IMG/VR virus record: IMGVR_UViG_3300035670_000243
Location: 1 to 58,340 of that record
Source: a virus
Strand: one strand, 5' to 3'
Length of the DNA stretch: 58,340 nt
Part shown: piece after piece, positions 8,104 through 17,702 of the stretch
Layout of the letters: each line of letters opens with the position of its first letter
How positions within the stretch are numbered: the first letter of the stretch is position 1
Made by a program: the position numbers and the translations under genes
The notes under the pieces: generated by a model
The model's input: the letters and a program-made list of their open reading frames with translations, nothing else
Database searches by the model: none
What the model was told of the DNA's origin: nothing

Positions 8104-8751
8104 ATGCCAGCATCAATGACTTTCACAAGCTTGCAGGCGGACATCCGCAACTACCTCGAGCGTGGTGGCGCGACGGACCCAATTGTCTACGAGCAGATCC
8201 CCCGGCTGATCACGCTTGCTGAGCGGCGGATTTCCCGTGAACTGAAGATCCAGGGATTCCAGACCGTCGTTAATACGACGATGCAATCTGGGGTGGCGGT
8301 CTACGCAAAGCCGGATCGCTGGCGCGATACGATCAGCATTAACATCGGCACTGGCAGCGGGAACAATGTTCATACCCCGGTCTTTGTAAGATCGTATGAA
8401 TACATCCGACAGTACTGGCCCAATGAAACACAGACTGATCAGCCTAAGTTTTATGCGGACTACGACTACAAGCACTGGATATTTGCTCCGACTCCGGGTG
8501 CAGACTATCCGATGGAAGTCATTTATTATCAGCTTCCGCCGTTGCTTGATGACACGAATCAAACCAACTGGCTGTCTGAATACGCGCCAAATCTGTTGCT
8601 GTATGGGTCGCTGGTTGAAGCAACTCCGTTCATCAAGGACGACGAGCGCGTACAGCTTTGGCAGTCTTACTACGACCGCGCTCTTGCTGCACTGAACGGC
8701 GAGGACTTGCAGAAGATTGTTGACCGGTCTACTAATCGCCGGGAGGCATAA
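8104..8751 (+). CDS. Head-to-tail adaptor (DUF6682 / gateway-like)
   Basis: A 215-residue protein starting 2 nt after the endolysin. The opening MTFTSLQADIRNYLERGG, the helix LITLAERRISREL and the later YYQLPPLLDD...NWLSEYAPNLLLYGSL region match phage adaptor proteins that join the portal ring to the tail, including proteins labelled DUF6682 or tail tubular A-like. It would sit in the neck as a dodecamer-type ring. The neighbouring fibre-like and nozzle-like genes support this. Confidence 0.7.
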   Translation: MPASMTFTSLQADIRNYLERGGATDPIVYEQIPRLITLAERRISRELKIQGFQTVVNTTMQSGVAVYAKPDRWRDTISINIGTGSGNNVHTPVFVRSYEYIRQYWPNETQTDQPKFYADYDYKHWIFAPTPGADYPMEVIYYQLPPLLDDTNQTNWLSEYAPNLLLYGSLVEATPFIKDDERVQLWQSYYDRALAALNGEDLQKIVDRSTNRREA

Positions 8752-8754
8752 GGC

Positions 8755-9951
8755 ATGACGACCTATGTTCAAACTTTTGGCGGCACAAACGTATACCCGA
8801 GCGACGTTTCGTATCGGTATGTGTCGCTCACTATCGACCAGGCGCTTGACTGGCCTTTAGAGGCAGCGCCTAGCGCGAACGTCGTAGCGTCCATCATGGA
8901 CGTTAATGCGACGACGACCAGTCTTGTCATTACGATGCCGGATGCGACCGAGGCCAGTACTGGTCTTACGGTGTTGTTTAACAACGTCGGGTCAAACACG
9001 TTCAGCGTTAACACAAACTCTGGCACGTTGATTTGTGCTCCGCAATCGAGCACGACGTTCCAGATTTACCTGACCGGTAATAGCACCGCAGGAGGTACTT
9101 GGCGCTCATTCCAATACGGGGCATCGGTTTCTGCAACGAACGCCGCCTCGCTGGCCGGGCTTGGTATCAAGGCAATTGCGACGACGCTTAACCAGTCAGC
9201 GCCTGTTAGCACGTTTAACAGCAACTACACGGCTGGCACGAGTGACCGCGCCAAGGCGCTGGTGTGGACCGGCGGCGCCGGCACGCTGTCGTTTGACCCG
9301 GTGGTGTCGCTGGGGAACGATTGGTTTGTAAACATCCGCAACGGCGGCACGGGTGATTTGACTCTTGACCCAAACAGTGGAGAGTTAATTAACGACGGGA
9401 CGACGTTGGTTCTTTCTCCCGGCGACAGTGCGACGGTAGTTACAAACGGCGTGCAGTTCTGGACGATTGGATTCGGACAGTCTGCTGTATACGCATTCAG
9501 TCTGTTGCAGATTGACGTTTCGGGAAGCGGTAACTACACGCTGTCGATTTCCGAGCTGAACCGAACGGCGTACATCTTTACGGGAACCCTGACGGGTAAT
9601 CGAGATATTGTTGTCCCGACGACGATTCAGCAGTACTGGATCAGTAACCAGACGTCTGGTCCGTACACGCTTGGCGTGAGAACGGCAGCGCAACCAAGCC
9701 CTGGCGTTAACGTCCCGTCTGCGGGCCGGGCAATTTTGTACTGCGATGGAACTGACGTTGTAGACGCTGACACGGCAACGATTGGTATTCCTGTTGCGGT
9801 AAGCCAAGGCGGTACTGGTGCAACGACTGCTAGCGCAGCCCGGACGAACTTGGGGGCTACCTCGATTGGTAATGCGGTATTCACGGCTGCGTCAACCTCT
9901 GCCGCTCAGATTGCGCTCGGCCTTGACCCGATTCAGGGCGGAACTTACTGA
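8755..9951 (+). CDS. Tail/fibre structural protein with GGTGATT motif
   Basis: A 398-residue beta-rich protein with a GGAGG ribosome site ahead of ATG 8755. Residues about 347-370 contain VSQGGTGATTASAARTNLG, a motif found in many phage tail fibres and short appendages, close to the C terminus. The rest is Thr/Asn/Gly-rich with no catalytic signature. It overlaps the nozzle-like gene by the TGATG junction, and its likely place is on or next to the tail tip. Confidence 0.65.
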   Translation: MTTYVQTFGGTNVYPSDVSYRYVSLTIDQALDWPLEAAPSANVVASIMDVNATTTSLVITMPDATEASTGLTVLFNNVGSNTFSVNTNSGTLICAPQSSTTFQIYLTGNSTAGGTWRSFQYGASVSATNAASLAGLGIKAIATTLNQSAPVSTFNSNYTAGTSDRAKALVWTGGAGTLSFDPVVSLGNDWFVNIRNGGTGDLTLDPNSGELINDGTTLVLSPGDSATVVTNGVQFWTIGFGQSAVYAFSLLQIDVSGSGNYTLSISELNRTAYIFTGTLTGNRDIVVPTTIQQYWISNQTSGPYTLGVRTAAQPSPGVNVPSAGRAILYCDGTDVVDADTATIGIPVAVSQGGTGATTASAARTNLGATSIGNAVFTAASTSAAQIALGLDPIQGGTY

Positions 9952-11561
9952 TGCCTTTGCAGCCGGTCATTGTTCGTTCTGAACCGGGCATCAAGCGGGA
10001 CGGAACGAAATTCGATGGTAACTTTTATGTAGACGGACAGTGGGTCCGTTTTCAGCGTGGGTTACCTAGAAAGATTGGCGGATACCGGGCGCTGCAAGAC
10101 CGGCTGGATGGCATTGCTCGAGGCATGCACATCCACAATCACAACGCCTATACGTATGTACACATTGGTACAGCGGACGGCGTGTTCCGATTCCGCCTTG
10201 ATTCAAACGGTTTGTCCAGCATTGTGACGAACCGGACCAATCCGGCTTATGTATCTAACATCAATTCGATGTATCAGTTTGATGTTGCGTACAACACCAC
10301 GACGAATCAAAACGAAATATTGGCTCACGTTGCGCCAAACCTTGCGGACATTTCCTCCGACTCAAACGGGGCGCTGTACCGTGGGTATGACAACGGAACG
10401 GCTACGCTAGATCTTGAGCCTGGGGTTGCAGCATCTGGTGGAATCGTTGCCTTGGCTCCGTATGTATTTGGTTATGGGTCTGACGGGTTTATTCAGTGGA
10501 GCCGCGCTGGGTATACGGATGACTGGGCGAACGGCGATGCTGGCGCAGCCCGTATTACCAGCCAGAAGATTGTAAAGGGGCTTCCGCTTCGAGCCGGCGC
10601 TGGTAATGCCCCGTCTGGATTGTTCTGGTCTATTGACTCTGTGCTGCGCGCTACATATACCGGCAATAGTGCGGTATTTCAATTTGATACGATTACCTCG
10701 CAGTCAAGCATTCTCTCTTCTCAGAGTGTGATTGAGTACGACGGTATCTACTACTGGTGCGGTGTTGATCGATTCTTGATGTTCAACGGTGTTGTACGGG
10801 AAGTCCCGAACAGCCTTAACTTGAACTGGTTCTACGACAATCTGAACTACGCTCAGCGCCAGAAAGTGTTCGCGTTCAAGGTTCCCCGCTGGGGCGAGAT
10901 CTGGTGGTGCTACCCGAGGGGTGATGCCACGGAGTGCAGCCACGCGGTCATTTATAACGTCCGTGAGAATACGTGGTATGACACGGAACTGCCTGGAGGT
11001 GGCCGCTCTGCGGGCGCTTACGCTCAGGTCTTTAGTTCGCCGCTGGTGGTGGGTGTTGTTGATACCGAGTTGACGCAGTACCGAGGCGTAGAGAGCAGCG
11101 AGCGGCGCATTACGGAAGATGGTGATTACAGAATCATCAACGACCCGAAGGGCTACGTTGTTTGGCAGCATGAGTACAAGACGGACGAGATCAATGGCGA
11201 TCAGATTCGTCCTATTCAATCGTACTTTGAGACGGCAGACATATCTCTGGTTGCCTCTCAAGAGCCGCAGAACATGGCGATTAGGGTTGAGTTTATGGAG
11301 CCCGACTTTGTACAGTCCGGTAATATGACTGTGCAGGTTACGGGCCGGGCGAATGCGAAATCTGCTGAAATAACCAGTGACCCGCAGACGATTTACGCAA
11401 CCCCGAACACGAAGCAAGAGCAGTTGGTGTACTTCCGTGAGATCCGTCGCGAGATGCGTTTCCGGTTTGAGAGCAACACGGTTGGTGGCAACTACCAGAT
11501 GGGCCAGACGATAGCCCATATTGAGCCGGCTACGGGCACGGTGCTTGGGGAAAACCCGTGA
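9951..11561 (+). CDS. Tail nozzle/hub protein, beta-propeller type
   Basis: A 536-residue protein. The N terminus reads like the EPGIKRDGTKFDGNFYVDGQ type that starts several phage nozzle or DNA-stabilisation proteins, and the long middle region carries repeated beta-strand blocks with WSRAG, RFLMFNG and WCYPRG segments, as expected for a propeller. The functional analogue would be P22 gp10 or T7 gp12, which close the tail channel. The call rests on pattern and on the adaptor gene two places upstream. It overlaps the next gene by 4 nt (GTGA). Confidence 0.6.
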   Translation: MPLQPVIVRSEPGIKRDGTKFDGNFYVDGQWVRFQRGLPRKIGGYRALQDRLDGIARGMHIHNHNAYTYVHIGTADGVFRFRLDSNGLSSIVTNRTNPAYVSNINSMYQFDVAYNTTTNQNEILAHVAPNLADISSDSNGALYRGYDNGTATLDLEPGVAASGGIVALAPYVFGYGSDGFIQWSRAGYTDDWANGDAGAARITSQKIVKGLPLRAGAGNAPSGLFWSIDSVLRATYTGNSAVFQFDTITSQSSILSSQSVIEYDGIYYWCGVDRFLMFNGVVREVPNSLNLNWFYDNLNYAQRQKVFAFKVPRWGEIWWCYPRGDATECSHAVIYNVRENTWYDTELPGGGRSAGAYAQVFSSPLVVGVVDTELTQYRGVESSERRITEDGDYRIINDPKGYVVWQHEYKTDEINGDQIRPIQSYFETADISLVASQEPQNMAIRVEFMEPDFVQSGNMTVQVTGRANAKSAEITSDPQTIYATPNTKQEQLVYFREIRREMRFRFESNTVGGNYQMGQTIAHIEPATGTVLGENP

Positions 11562-11797
11562 CGACTCATCGGATAGTTGACCCTCGCGGGATGGATATAC
11601 AGTACTGGGCTGACACCCTGTGCCTTGACCTAGACGATTATGCGGTGATCCCGCAGCTGTATAATAAAGACGAATGGCAGAACTGGGCTGCTGGCCTGAT
11701 CAGTATTAATGGTATTTCCCAGTTGAACCCTCCGTCGCCCTACCAGTTTGACGACTGGCAAGAGTGGGCATATCGTTTTTATCAGGTCTTGAATTAG
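11558..11797 (+). CDS. Small hypothetical protein in the tail module
   Basis: A 79-residue acidic protein, translationally coupled to the nozzle gene through a GTGA overlap. It is rich in Trp and Tyr and shows two similar short blocks, EWQNWAAGL and DWQEWAYRF, about 29 residues apart, which may be a small internal repeat. No family is recognised. Its conserved-looking position between the nozzle and the large internal protein suggests a virion or assembly role. Confidence 0.6.
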   Translation: MTTHRIVDPRGMDIQYWADTLCLDLDDYAVIPQLYNKDEWQNWAAGLISINGISQLNPPSPYQFDDWQEWAYRFYQVLN

Positions 11798-11804
11798 GTG
11801 AACA

Positions 11805-14800
11805 ATGGCTAGGTTTTACACTTACGGTGAAGTTCCTACCGCAGAATCTGAGGAAGGCTCTGAAGAAGGCGAGCGCAGTAGAGTATTAAGAATGGCTGCG
11901 GAGCGCGAGGCTGCACGCCAGCGCCAAGCAGAACTTCTTGAGATGCAGCGGCGGCAAGAGGAAATTGCTGCCCAGCGGGCTGCGGATGAAAGCCGTCGTG
12001 TTGCTGCTGAGCGCCTTGCTGAAGAGCGTGCTCGTGAAGACCTGATGAGGCAGGAGCAGGCTCGGCGTGCGGAAGAAGCGCGTGCGGCTGAGGCTGCTAG
12101 GGCGGAGGCTGCTAGGGCTCAGGCTGCAAGAGAGCAAGCGGCACGAGAAGAGGCGGCGCGTGCGCAGGCTGCTCGTGAGGAGTCGGCTCGAGCCGAAGCC
12201 GTTGGGGCTCAGGCTGCGCGTGAGCGAGCCGCTCGTGCAGAAGCCGCCCGGCAAGAGCAGATTCGTCAGGAGCAGATTCGCCAGGAACAGGCTAGGCAGG
12301 CAGAGGCGGCTCGTATTGCTGCCGAGCAAGAAGCCGCCCGTGTTGCGGCGGAGCGCGAGGCTGCGCGTATTGCTGCGGAACAAGAATCGGCTCGTGTTGC
12401 GGCGGAAGAAAACGCAAGGAAGCAGGCGGCGTCTGCTTCTTCTCCGTTGAGTGACGCTGTTGTGTCTGATGAGCCTGTTGTTGACAGGGGTGGCTCAAGT
12501 CCTTCCACCGCGCCAACCGAGATGAGCTGGATTGACAGGATGAAGCTTTTCGGAGCGCAGCCCTCGCTTGTTCCTAACCTGACCCAGCCCGGCACTGGCG
12601 GTGCGGACATTGCTGCCGCAGATCGATACAAGAAAGAAAAGCAATCCGCTGTTAGCGACTATGAGCAAAAGATCAATTCTTTAAGAACGGCTAATCAGCT
12701 TACGCCTGAAATTGAAAATGGGCTAAAAGAAAACCTCAAGCAAACGCTTGATTCCCTTTCTGGTCAAGAGTCGGCTTATCTTAATAGTTTGCCTCAGCGT
12801 CAGGTTCTTTCTGATTTGTTGAAGAGCAATCGGTTTGAAGAGGCTTATAAGTATGCCTCCGAAAACGGAATGCAAACTCTGTTGACGCAGACCAACGAGC
12901 TTAAAAACCTTAGGGGTGCTTTCACCAAGGAAGAGGCTCGTCAGTTTATTAATGCCATGCCGTCCGACTTTATGAAGGGCGCTTATGGAGATAGATATAA
13001 ATTTGATGAGGCTTGGAAGTTTGACCCGAAGGGAGCCGAGGAACGCGGTGCATTAGCGTTTGTAACCGGGTTTGACGAGTCTGGAAAAGCGATAACGTCA
13101 GACACTGGTTACCCGATGCTTGACCGAGTTCTTCAGGCTCAAGAGGTCAAGAAAGATCCTGGCATATTTAAGGACATCTTTAACGCTGCCGCGATTGCTG
13201 CTGCCATATTTGGCGGTGCGCAACTTGCCGGCGCGCTGGGTGGCGGTGCTGGAACTGGAGCGGGTGCGGGTGCGGGTGCGGGGGCTGGTGCTGGCACAGC
13301 AGCGGGTACAACCGCAGCAGGGGCTGGGGCAGGGGCCGGAGCTGGGGCAGCGGCTGGGGCGGGAACCACAAGCGGAGGGCTTGCTGGAGCAGTAAAGGCA
13401 ATTGGTGGAATTCCCGCTAGCATTGGAAACACAGTTGCAAACGCAGTTGGCCTAAGCATTACAAACCCTTTGTCTCAAGCCGCTCTTGGTAATGCAATTA
13501 TTACCGGAGGTATAACCGCTGCTAAAGGTGGTGACATAGAAGATGTTCTAAAGTCTGCTCTATTGGCTGCTGGAATTACTTATGTTTCAGCGCCAGTTAT
13601 GGACGGGCTGAAAGATGCGGCTAAAGCGGTCGGTACAAAGATGGGGCTTACCAGTGGCGCAGCCACTACAGCGGCAGGTCAAGCTGCTACCGATGCCCTA
13701 ACGGATGTGGCGGTTGATGACATTCTTAAAGAAGTTGTTGTTACTGCAACTAGGCCGGGGCTGGAAAGCCTTGTTGGCGTTGGAGCCGCTGCTGTTCCGA
13801 CAAAAACAACCGCTGATATTCCAGAAAAGACTTCTGAGGGCGCTCTTGATGAAATTACGGTAACTGGTAAAAAGGCCCCGATTAATACCTCTACTTCTCC
13901 GCTTTCTACGGTTGTTTCCAAAGTTGCTTCGGAGCCCACTCCGGAGCCGGAAGAGCCTGCGAAAAAAGAAGAGGCTCCTTTGCAGACGTTTAACATCGAG
14001 GCTAGCCGACTGCCATCGCTAGATGTGATGGTCAACGTCCCTGCATTGTCTAGCATGCTGGCTGATGCGGGTTATCAGAAGCCTGTGTTTGATACAACTC
14101 CGGTCGAGCAACTTCCGGAAGTGGTCGTACGAGCAGAGGCTCCGAAGCCGATTGATCTCGGGGACTCCGCTATTCCGCTGATTACCCAAGGGTTCACTCA
14201 ACCGAACGTCGAGCCGACTACCGGTGAAATCAAAGAGACGCCGAAGACGGAACAGGAGCTGGACAAGATCCAAGGTGCGCTCAGCACCGGGGCTGCGATT
14301 CCTTCCGGCTCTAGCATGTTTGATAAGTTTGAAAAGTTTGTATCAGGCGCTCAAAAGGTTAATGACTTAATCAAAGTCCTCGGCCTGTTGGGCGCGTTGG
14401 GTGCGGGCGGTAAAACAAAGACCCCGACTCCGGTTGGGCCCGCTCCTGCTGGCGGTCTTAGCGCACTCCCGAAATATAACTTTGAGCGCACTCAGCTCAA
14501 CCCAAACATTGACTACTACAACTACGGGTTTGGTCCTGAGGCAAAGTTCTTCTCAGATACGCTGTCTCCTGCCCCTGCTACGGGGATGGTCAATCCAAAG
14601 GATCAGCCTGTGTTTGCAGAAGGCGGATTAACGGGGTACTCCAAAGGCGGGTCTAATAGTTCTCGCTATGTGGACGGGCCGGGGTCTGGCCGAGAGGACA
14701 AGATCCCTGCTCTGCTGAGCGACGGGGAGTACGTCATTGACGCCGAAACTCTGGCTCTTTTGGGAGATGGTTCGACCAAGGAGGGGGCCCGGCAAATGGA

Positions 14801-14909
14801 TAAATTCCGTGCTAATATCCGCAAGCACAAGGGTCGTGCCCTATCGCGTGGCCAGATTAGTCCGGACGCAAAATCGCCCGATAAGTATATGGGCGGAGGG
14901 TTAGCCTAA
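11805..14909 (+). CDS. Large internal/structural virion protein with long coiled coil and Gly-Ala tract
   Basis: A 1034-residue protein. Residues about 20-215 are an almost unbroken Ala/Glu/Arg helix with repeats of AAREEAARAQAA type, predicted coiled coil. A middle helical region follows, then a Gly-Ala tract at about 478-530. The C terminus (about 950-1034) has FAEGGLTGYSKGG and GREDKIPALLSDGEYVID, a tail domain seen in many phage structural proteins. Size, position and the next three large genes suggest an ejection or internal core protein, or a long tail part. Unlike a tape measure it has no long membrane-type segments or frameshift partner. Confidence 0.6.
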   Translation: MARFYTYGEVPTAESEEGSEEGERSRVLRMAAEREAARQRQAELLEMQRRQEEIAAQRAADESRRVAAERLAEERAREDLMRQEQARRAEEARAAEAARAEAARAQAAREQAAREEAARAQAAREESARAEAVGAQAARERAARAEAARQEQIRQEQIRQEQARQAEAARIAAEQEAARVAAEREAARIAAEQESARVAAEENARKQAASASSPLSDAVVSDEPVVDRGGSSPSTAPTEMSWIDRMKLFGAQPSLVPNLTQPGTGGADIAAADRYKKEKQSAVSDYEQKINSLRTANQLTPEIENGLKENLKQTLDSLSGQESAYLNSLPQRQVLSDLLKSNRFEEAYKYASENGMQTLLTQTNELKNLRGAFTKEEARQFINAMPSDFMKGAYGDRYKFDEAWKFDPKGAEERGALAFVTGFDESGKAITSDTGYPMLDRVLQAQEVKKDPGIFKDIFNAAAIAAAIFGGAQLAGALGGGAGTGAGAGAGAGAGAGTAAGTTAAGAGAGAGAGAAAGAGTTSGGLAGAVKAIGGIPASIGNTVANAVGLSITNPLSQAALGNAIITGGITAAKGGDIEDVLKSALLAAGITYVSAPVMDGLKDAAKAVGTKMGLTSGAATTAAGQAATDALTDVAVDDILKEVVVTATRPGLESLVGVGAAAVPTKTTADIPEKTSEGALDEITVTGKKAPINTSTSPLSTVVSKVASEPTPEPEEPAKKEEAPLQTFNIEASRLPSLDVMVNVPALSSMLADAGYQKPVFDTTPVEQLPEVVVRAEAPKPIDLGDSAIPLITQGFTQPNVEPTTGEIKETPKTEQELDKIQGALSTGAAIPSGSSMFDKFEKFVSGAQKVNDLIKVLGLLGALGAGGKTKTPTPVGPAPAGGLSALPKYNFERTQLNPNIDYYNYGFGPEAKFFSDTLSPAPATGMVNPKDQPVFAEGGLTGYSKGGSNSSRYVDGPGSGREDKIPALLSDGEYVIDAETLALLGDGSTKEGARQMDKFRANIRKHKGRALSRGQISPDAKSPDKYMGGGLA
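13240..13377 (+). repeat. Gly-Ala codon repeat tract
   Basis: A low-complexity GC-rich stretch of GGTGCG/GGGGCT-type hexamers encodes alternating Gly and Ala for about 45 residues. Codons vary (GGT, GGG, GGC, GCG, GCT, GCA), so this is kept as a protein-level repeat and is not a pure DNA slippage product, though length changes between relatives are likely. Confidence 0.85.
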
Positions 14910-16681
14910 TGAGTGTGACAGACTTCCTTTTTGAGGGGAGCGCCCCGACTCCTTCAACAACGACTGGAACCAGTACGGTTCAGCTGCCGGAGTGGTATAC
15001 CCAGTACACCACGGATATGTTGGGCCGCGCTCAGGCCGTTGCAAACCTCCCCTACGCTCAGTACCAAGGGCCGCGAATCGCGCAATTTACCCCTACTGAG
15101 AGAGCCGGATTTGAGGCTACCAAAACCGCTGCCGGGGCGTATCAGCCCTTCTTGCAGCAGGCCGGCACCACATTAGGGCAGGCAGGCGCTATAAGCGGTC
15201 TGGGCGCGGCCGAACCGGCGTTTACCCGCGCTGCGGGCATGCTGGGCGGAGCAGCCGCTCAGCCTATGATCTCGCAAGGGCTGGGGATGAGCGCCGCTGG
15301 GGCGGCGGCTCCGGCGCTTTCTGCCGCTGAGTCAATCCGGTCTGCTCTTGCAGCCGAGCCTGGCTTCTCCCAAGCCGCCGGCATGTCTGGAGTGTCCGCT
15401 GCCCAGCCCGCCTTTAGCAGGGCTGCGGGGGTTTCTGGTGCCGAGGCTATGCGTCCGTTTGCGGATCGTGGCATTGGCGCGGTAACTCGAGCAGGTGAGA
15501 CTGCGGTTACCCCGCTTGCCGAAAGGTATTTCCAGCAGGCGGTTGGCGCTTCCCCTATGGCAGCGGCTGAGCCGTACATGAAGCAGGCCTCACGTACTTT
15601 CCCCGAAGCGGCGAAAGAGTACATGAGCCCGTACATTGAAGACGTCGTTAAGAAAATTGCTGATGTTGGCGTGCGCCAGCTTCAGGAAAAGTACTTGCCC
15701 GCCGTAGGTCAGGAGTTCATTGGCGCTGGCCAGTTCGGTCCCGGTCCGGGCAGCACCCGCATGGGCGAGTTTGGCGCTCGCGCTTTGCGTGACGTACAAG
15801 AGGCGGTGCTAGGCGAGCAGGCCAAGGCGTTGCAAGCCGGCTACGGGCAGGCTGCGGACATCTTTGGTCAGGATGTGGGTCGCGCAGCACAGTTGGCTGG
15901 CACTGCTGGTCAGTTGGGCGGGGCTCAGCAGCAGGCGCTTTTGGAGGCTGGCACGAAGGTCGGTCAGTTCTCTACGGAAGATCTCAACCGTCTTCTGCAA
16001 AGTGGAGTCAGCGTTGCGGATATCGGGGCCAAGATGGGCCAGTTGTCCGCTGCCGATGCCGAGCGTCTTATCTCAATCGGCCAGCAAACCGGCCAACTTA
16101 CGGCTCAAGATGCAGCGCGGCTCGCAGATATTGCGCAGGCGCGTGGGCAACTTACCGGCCAAGACGCTGCTCGCCTCGCGGAGATTGGGCAAGTTCGCGG
16201 CACGCTTACCGGCCAAGATGCTTCCAGAATCCTTGAGGGCGCTCAACTTACCGGGCAGCTTACACAGCAAGATGCTGCAAACCTCGCTCGGATTGCTGAG
16301 GCTCGAGGCCAGTTGTCCCAGCAGGATGCTGCGAATCTTCAGGCTCTTGCGTCCAAGTATTTGGGCATGGGAGAAGGGGCGCAGACGCTAGGCTTGCGTG
16401 GTGGTCAAGCCATTACCGGCGTTGGTGAAACCGAGCGCAAGATGCAGCAGGCTAACTTGGATCTGGCATACCAAGACTTCTTGCGTCAGCAGGGTTATCC
16501 GGAAGATCGGGTCAAGTTCCTTGCGAGCGTCCTGAGTGGTGTGGAGCTACCGCAAACGACGATTACCCAAACAAGCACAATGCCTGCGCAGCCTGGTAGC
16601 CCGTCAGCCATAGAGCAGGCTCTGTCTGGTGCTGAAGGTCTTGGAACCATATTCGACCTGATCAAAAAGTATTTCCCGTAA
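14909..16681 (+). CDS. Internal virion / ejection-type protein with 18-residue repeats
   Basis: A 590-residue Ala/Gly/Gln-rich protein beginning in a TAATG overlap. The N-terminal WYTQYTTDMLGRAQAVA segment is of a type seen in phage internal proteins. Residues about 90-180 hold repeated PAFSRAAGVSG-like blocks, and residues about 377-484 are six tandem 18-residue units of the form GQLTxQDAxRLxxIxQxR. All units look helical and amphipathic, suitable for a tube or bundle that crosses the periplasm. No enzyme motif is seen. An ejection role is inferred from composition and neighbours. Confidence 0.6.
   Translation: MSVTDFLFEGSAPTPSTTTGTSTVQLPEWYTQYTTDMLGRAQAVANLPYAQYQGPRIAQFTPTERAGFEATKTAAGAYQPFLQQAGTTLGQAGAISGLGAAEPAFTRAAGMLGGAAAQPMISQGLGMSAAGAAAPALSAAESIRSALAAEPGFSQAAGMSGVSAAQPAFSRAAGVSGAEAMRPFADRGIGAVTRAGETAVTPLAERYFQQAVGASPMAAAEPYMKQASRTFPEAAKEYMSPYIEDVVKKIADVGVRQLQEKYLPAVGQEFIGAGQFGPGPGSTRMGEFGARALRDVQEAVLGEQAKALQAGYGQAADIFGQDVGRAAQLAGTAGQLGGAQQQALLEAGTKVGQFSTEDLNRLLQSGVSVADIGAKMGQLSAADAERLISIGQQTGQLTAQDAARLADIAQARGQLTGQDAARLAEIGQVRGTLTGQDASRILEGAQLTGQLTQQDAANLARIAEARGQLSQQDAANLQALASKYLGMGEGAQTLGLRGGQAITGVGETERKMQQANLDLAYQDFLRQQGYPEDRVKFLASVLSGVELPQTTITQTSTMPAQPGSPSAIEQALSGAEGLGTIFDLIKKYFP
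16037..16360 (+). repeat. Six tandem 54-bp units (18 residues each)
   Basis: Six consecutive units each encode GQL(T/S)xQDAxxL followed by seven or eight variable residues; a degenerate unit precedes them (FSTEDLNRLLQSG). Units differ at the DNA level, so the array is older than the exact repeats in the fibre gene. The constant spacing of 18 residues suggests a repeated helix-turn unit. Confidence 0.85.
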
Positions 16682-16698
16682 AAGCTGAGGGATAAAGA

Positions 16699-17691
16699 AT
16701 GGGCGTCTTTGACGAAGAAGAGTTGTTCAAGTACAGCGAGCAAGAAGCTGCTCGTGATTCGGAAGAGTCCCCTCTTTCTTCCGCAGCCTTTGACTATCAG
16801 GCTGATTACCTTAAAAAGGTAAGAGAGCGCGAGAAGGCAAGTAAGAATTTGATTGATCAGGTTGAAGCGGCAAAGAACAAACTTCTTGCCCCTGCCTCTG
16901 AGCCGTCTGGCCGCGAAGTTCTGCGAGGGATTGCTCAAAAACTTACTGCTCCTAAGGAAAGCACTGACCCTCGCTTTTTTGAGCGCCGCAATCTTTATAC
17001 TTTCTTAAGAGATGTTGGCCAATACGGCACTGAGCAGGAGCAAAAGCAGAAAGAGACCGAAGCCGCAAAGCAAGAGCAGCTCAAGGCTCTTGAGGACCTT
17101 GCTTCAAAGTACAAGTATCAAGGTGCTAAGGAGTCTGAAGAGGCCGCGTTTAGGGCTTTGAAAGAATTTAGTAAGCCTCCTAAAGAAAATAAGTTAGTTG
17201 CAGATGCTCAGAAGATTTTGGATTTGGAATCCATTATCAACAACCCTGACGCATCTCCAACAGCAAAAAGCGCGGCAGAGCGTCAGCTCAAGATGCTGAC
17301 TGAGGGTAAGTCTGAACAAGACAGCACTCGACTTGGACAGTTAAAACGCGCCTTGGAAATGTCTAGAAGTAAAGACCCTCGGGAGAGACAAGACGGCATT
17401 CGTTTGTTTAATGCTCTAAAAGGGTCTGGGGGCGGAGGCCAACTTACTCTTACCCAGCAAAGAGCAGATTCTGAAATCTTATCTGCAAGGGATTTGATTA
17501 AGGGCGTTCCTCAAGCGCAAATTGATATGGCTTTTAGGAAAGGGCAGTATAGAACTGCTCGGGAAAATGACATTGTAAAAGCATACACATTGGCTCAACG
17601 CAAAACCCTTGCTGAGATGATGGACGAGGGTGCTGTTGGGCAGAGTGGTAACGAAGAAGACGAAAGCGTTATCAACGAAGAAATGCCGTAA
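16699..17691 (+). CDS. Hypothetical virion-associated coiled-coil protein
   Basis: A 330-residue, charged, mostly helical protein with GAGGGATAAAGA before its ATG. Lys/Glu/Gln-rich helices occupy residues about 30-160 and heptad-like patterns suggest coiled coil. The C-terminal end is acidic (NEEDESVINEEMP). It lies between two proteins of likely ejection type, with spacings of 17 and 11 nt, so it is probably in the same virion compartment. No family is recognised. Confidence 0.55.
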   Translation: MGVFDEEELFKYSEQEAARDSEESPLSSAAFDYQADYLKKVREREKASKNLIDQVEAAKNKLLAPASEPSGREVLRGIAQKLTAPKESTDPRFFERRNLYTFLRDVGQYGTEQEQKQKETEAAKQEQLKALEDLASKYKYQGAKESEEAAFRALKEFSKPPKENKLVADAQKILDLESIINNPDASPTAKSAAERQLKMLTEGKSEQDSTRLGQLKRALEMSRSKDPRERQDGIRLFNALKGSGGGGQLTLTQQRADSEILSARDLIKGVPQAQIDMAFRKGQYRTARENDIVKAYTLAQRKTLAEMMDEGAVGQSGNEEDESVINEEMP

Positions 17692-17702
17692 GAGGGCTGC
17701 AC

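Noticed and set aside
10704-11519. A 271-codon minus-strand ORF under the nozzle gene
   Set aside because: Shadow of a well-formed coding frame; no protein-like pattern or ribosome site.
11886-12631. Several long opposite-strand and alternate-frame ORFs
   Set aside because: They are by-products of the Ala/Glu/Arg repeat codons of the large virion gene; Leu/Ser/Arg-rich with no ribosome sites.
11805-14909. Tape-measure protein of a long-tailed phage
   Set aside because: No major tail protein, no frameshifted chaperone pair and no long hydrophobic repeats; neighbours are adaptor and nozzle-like.
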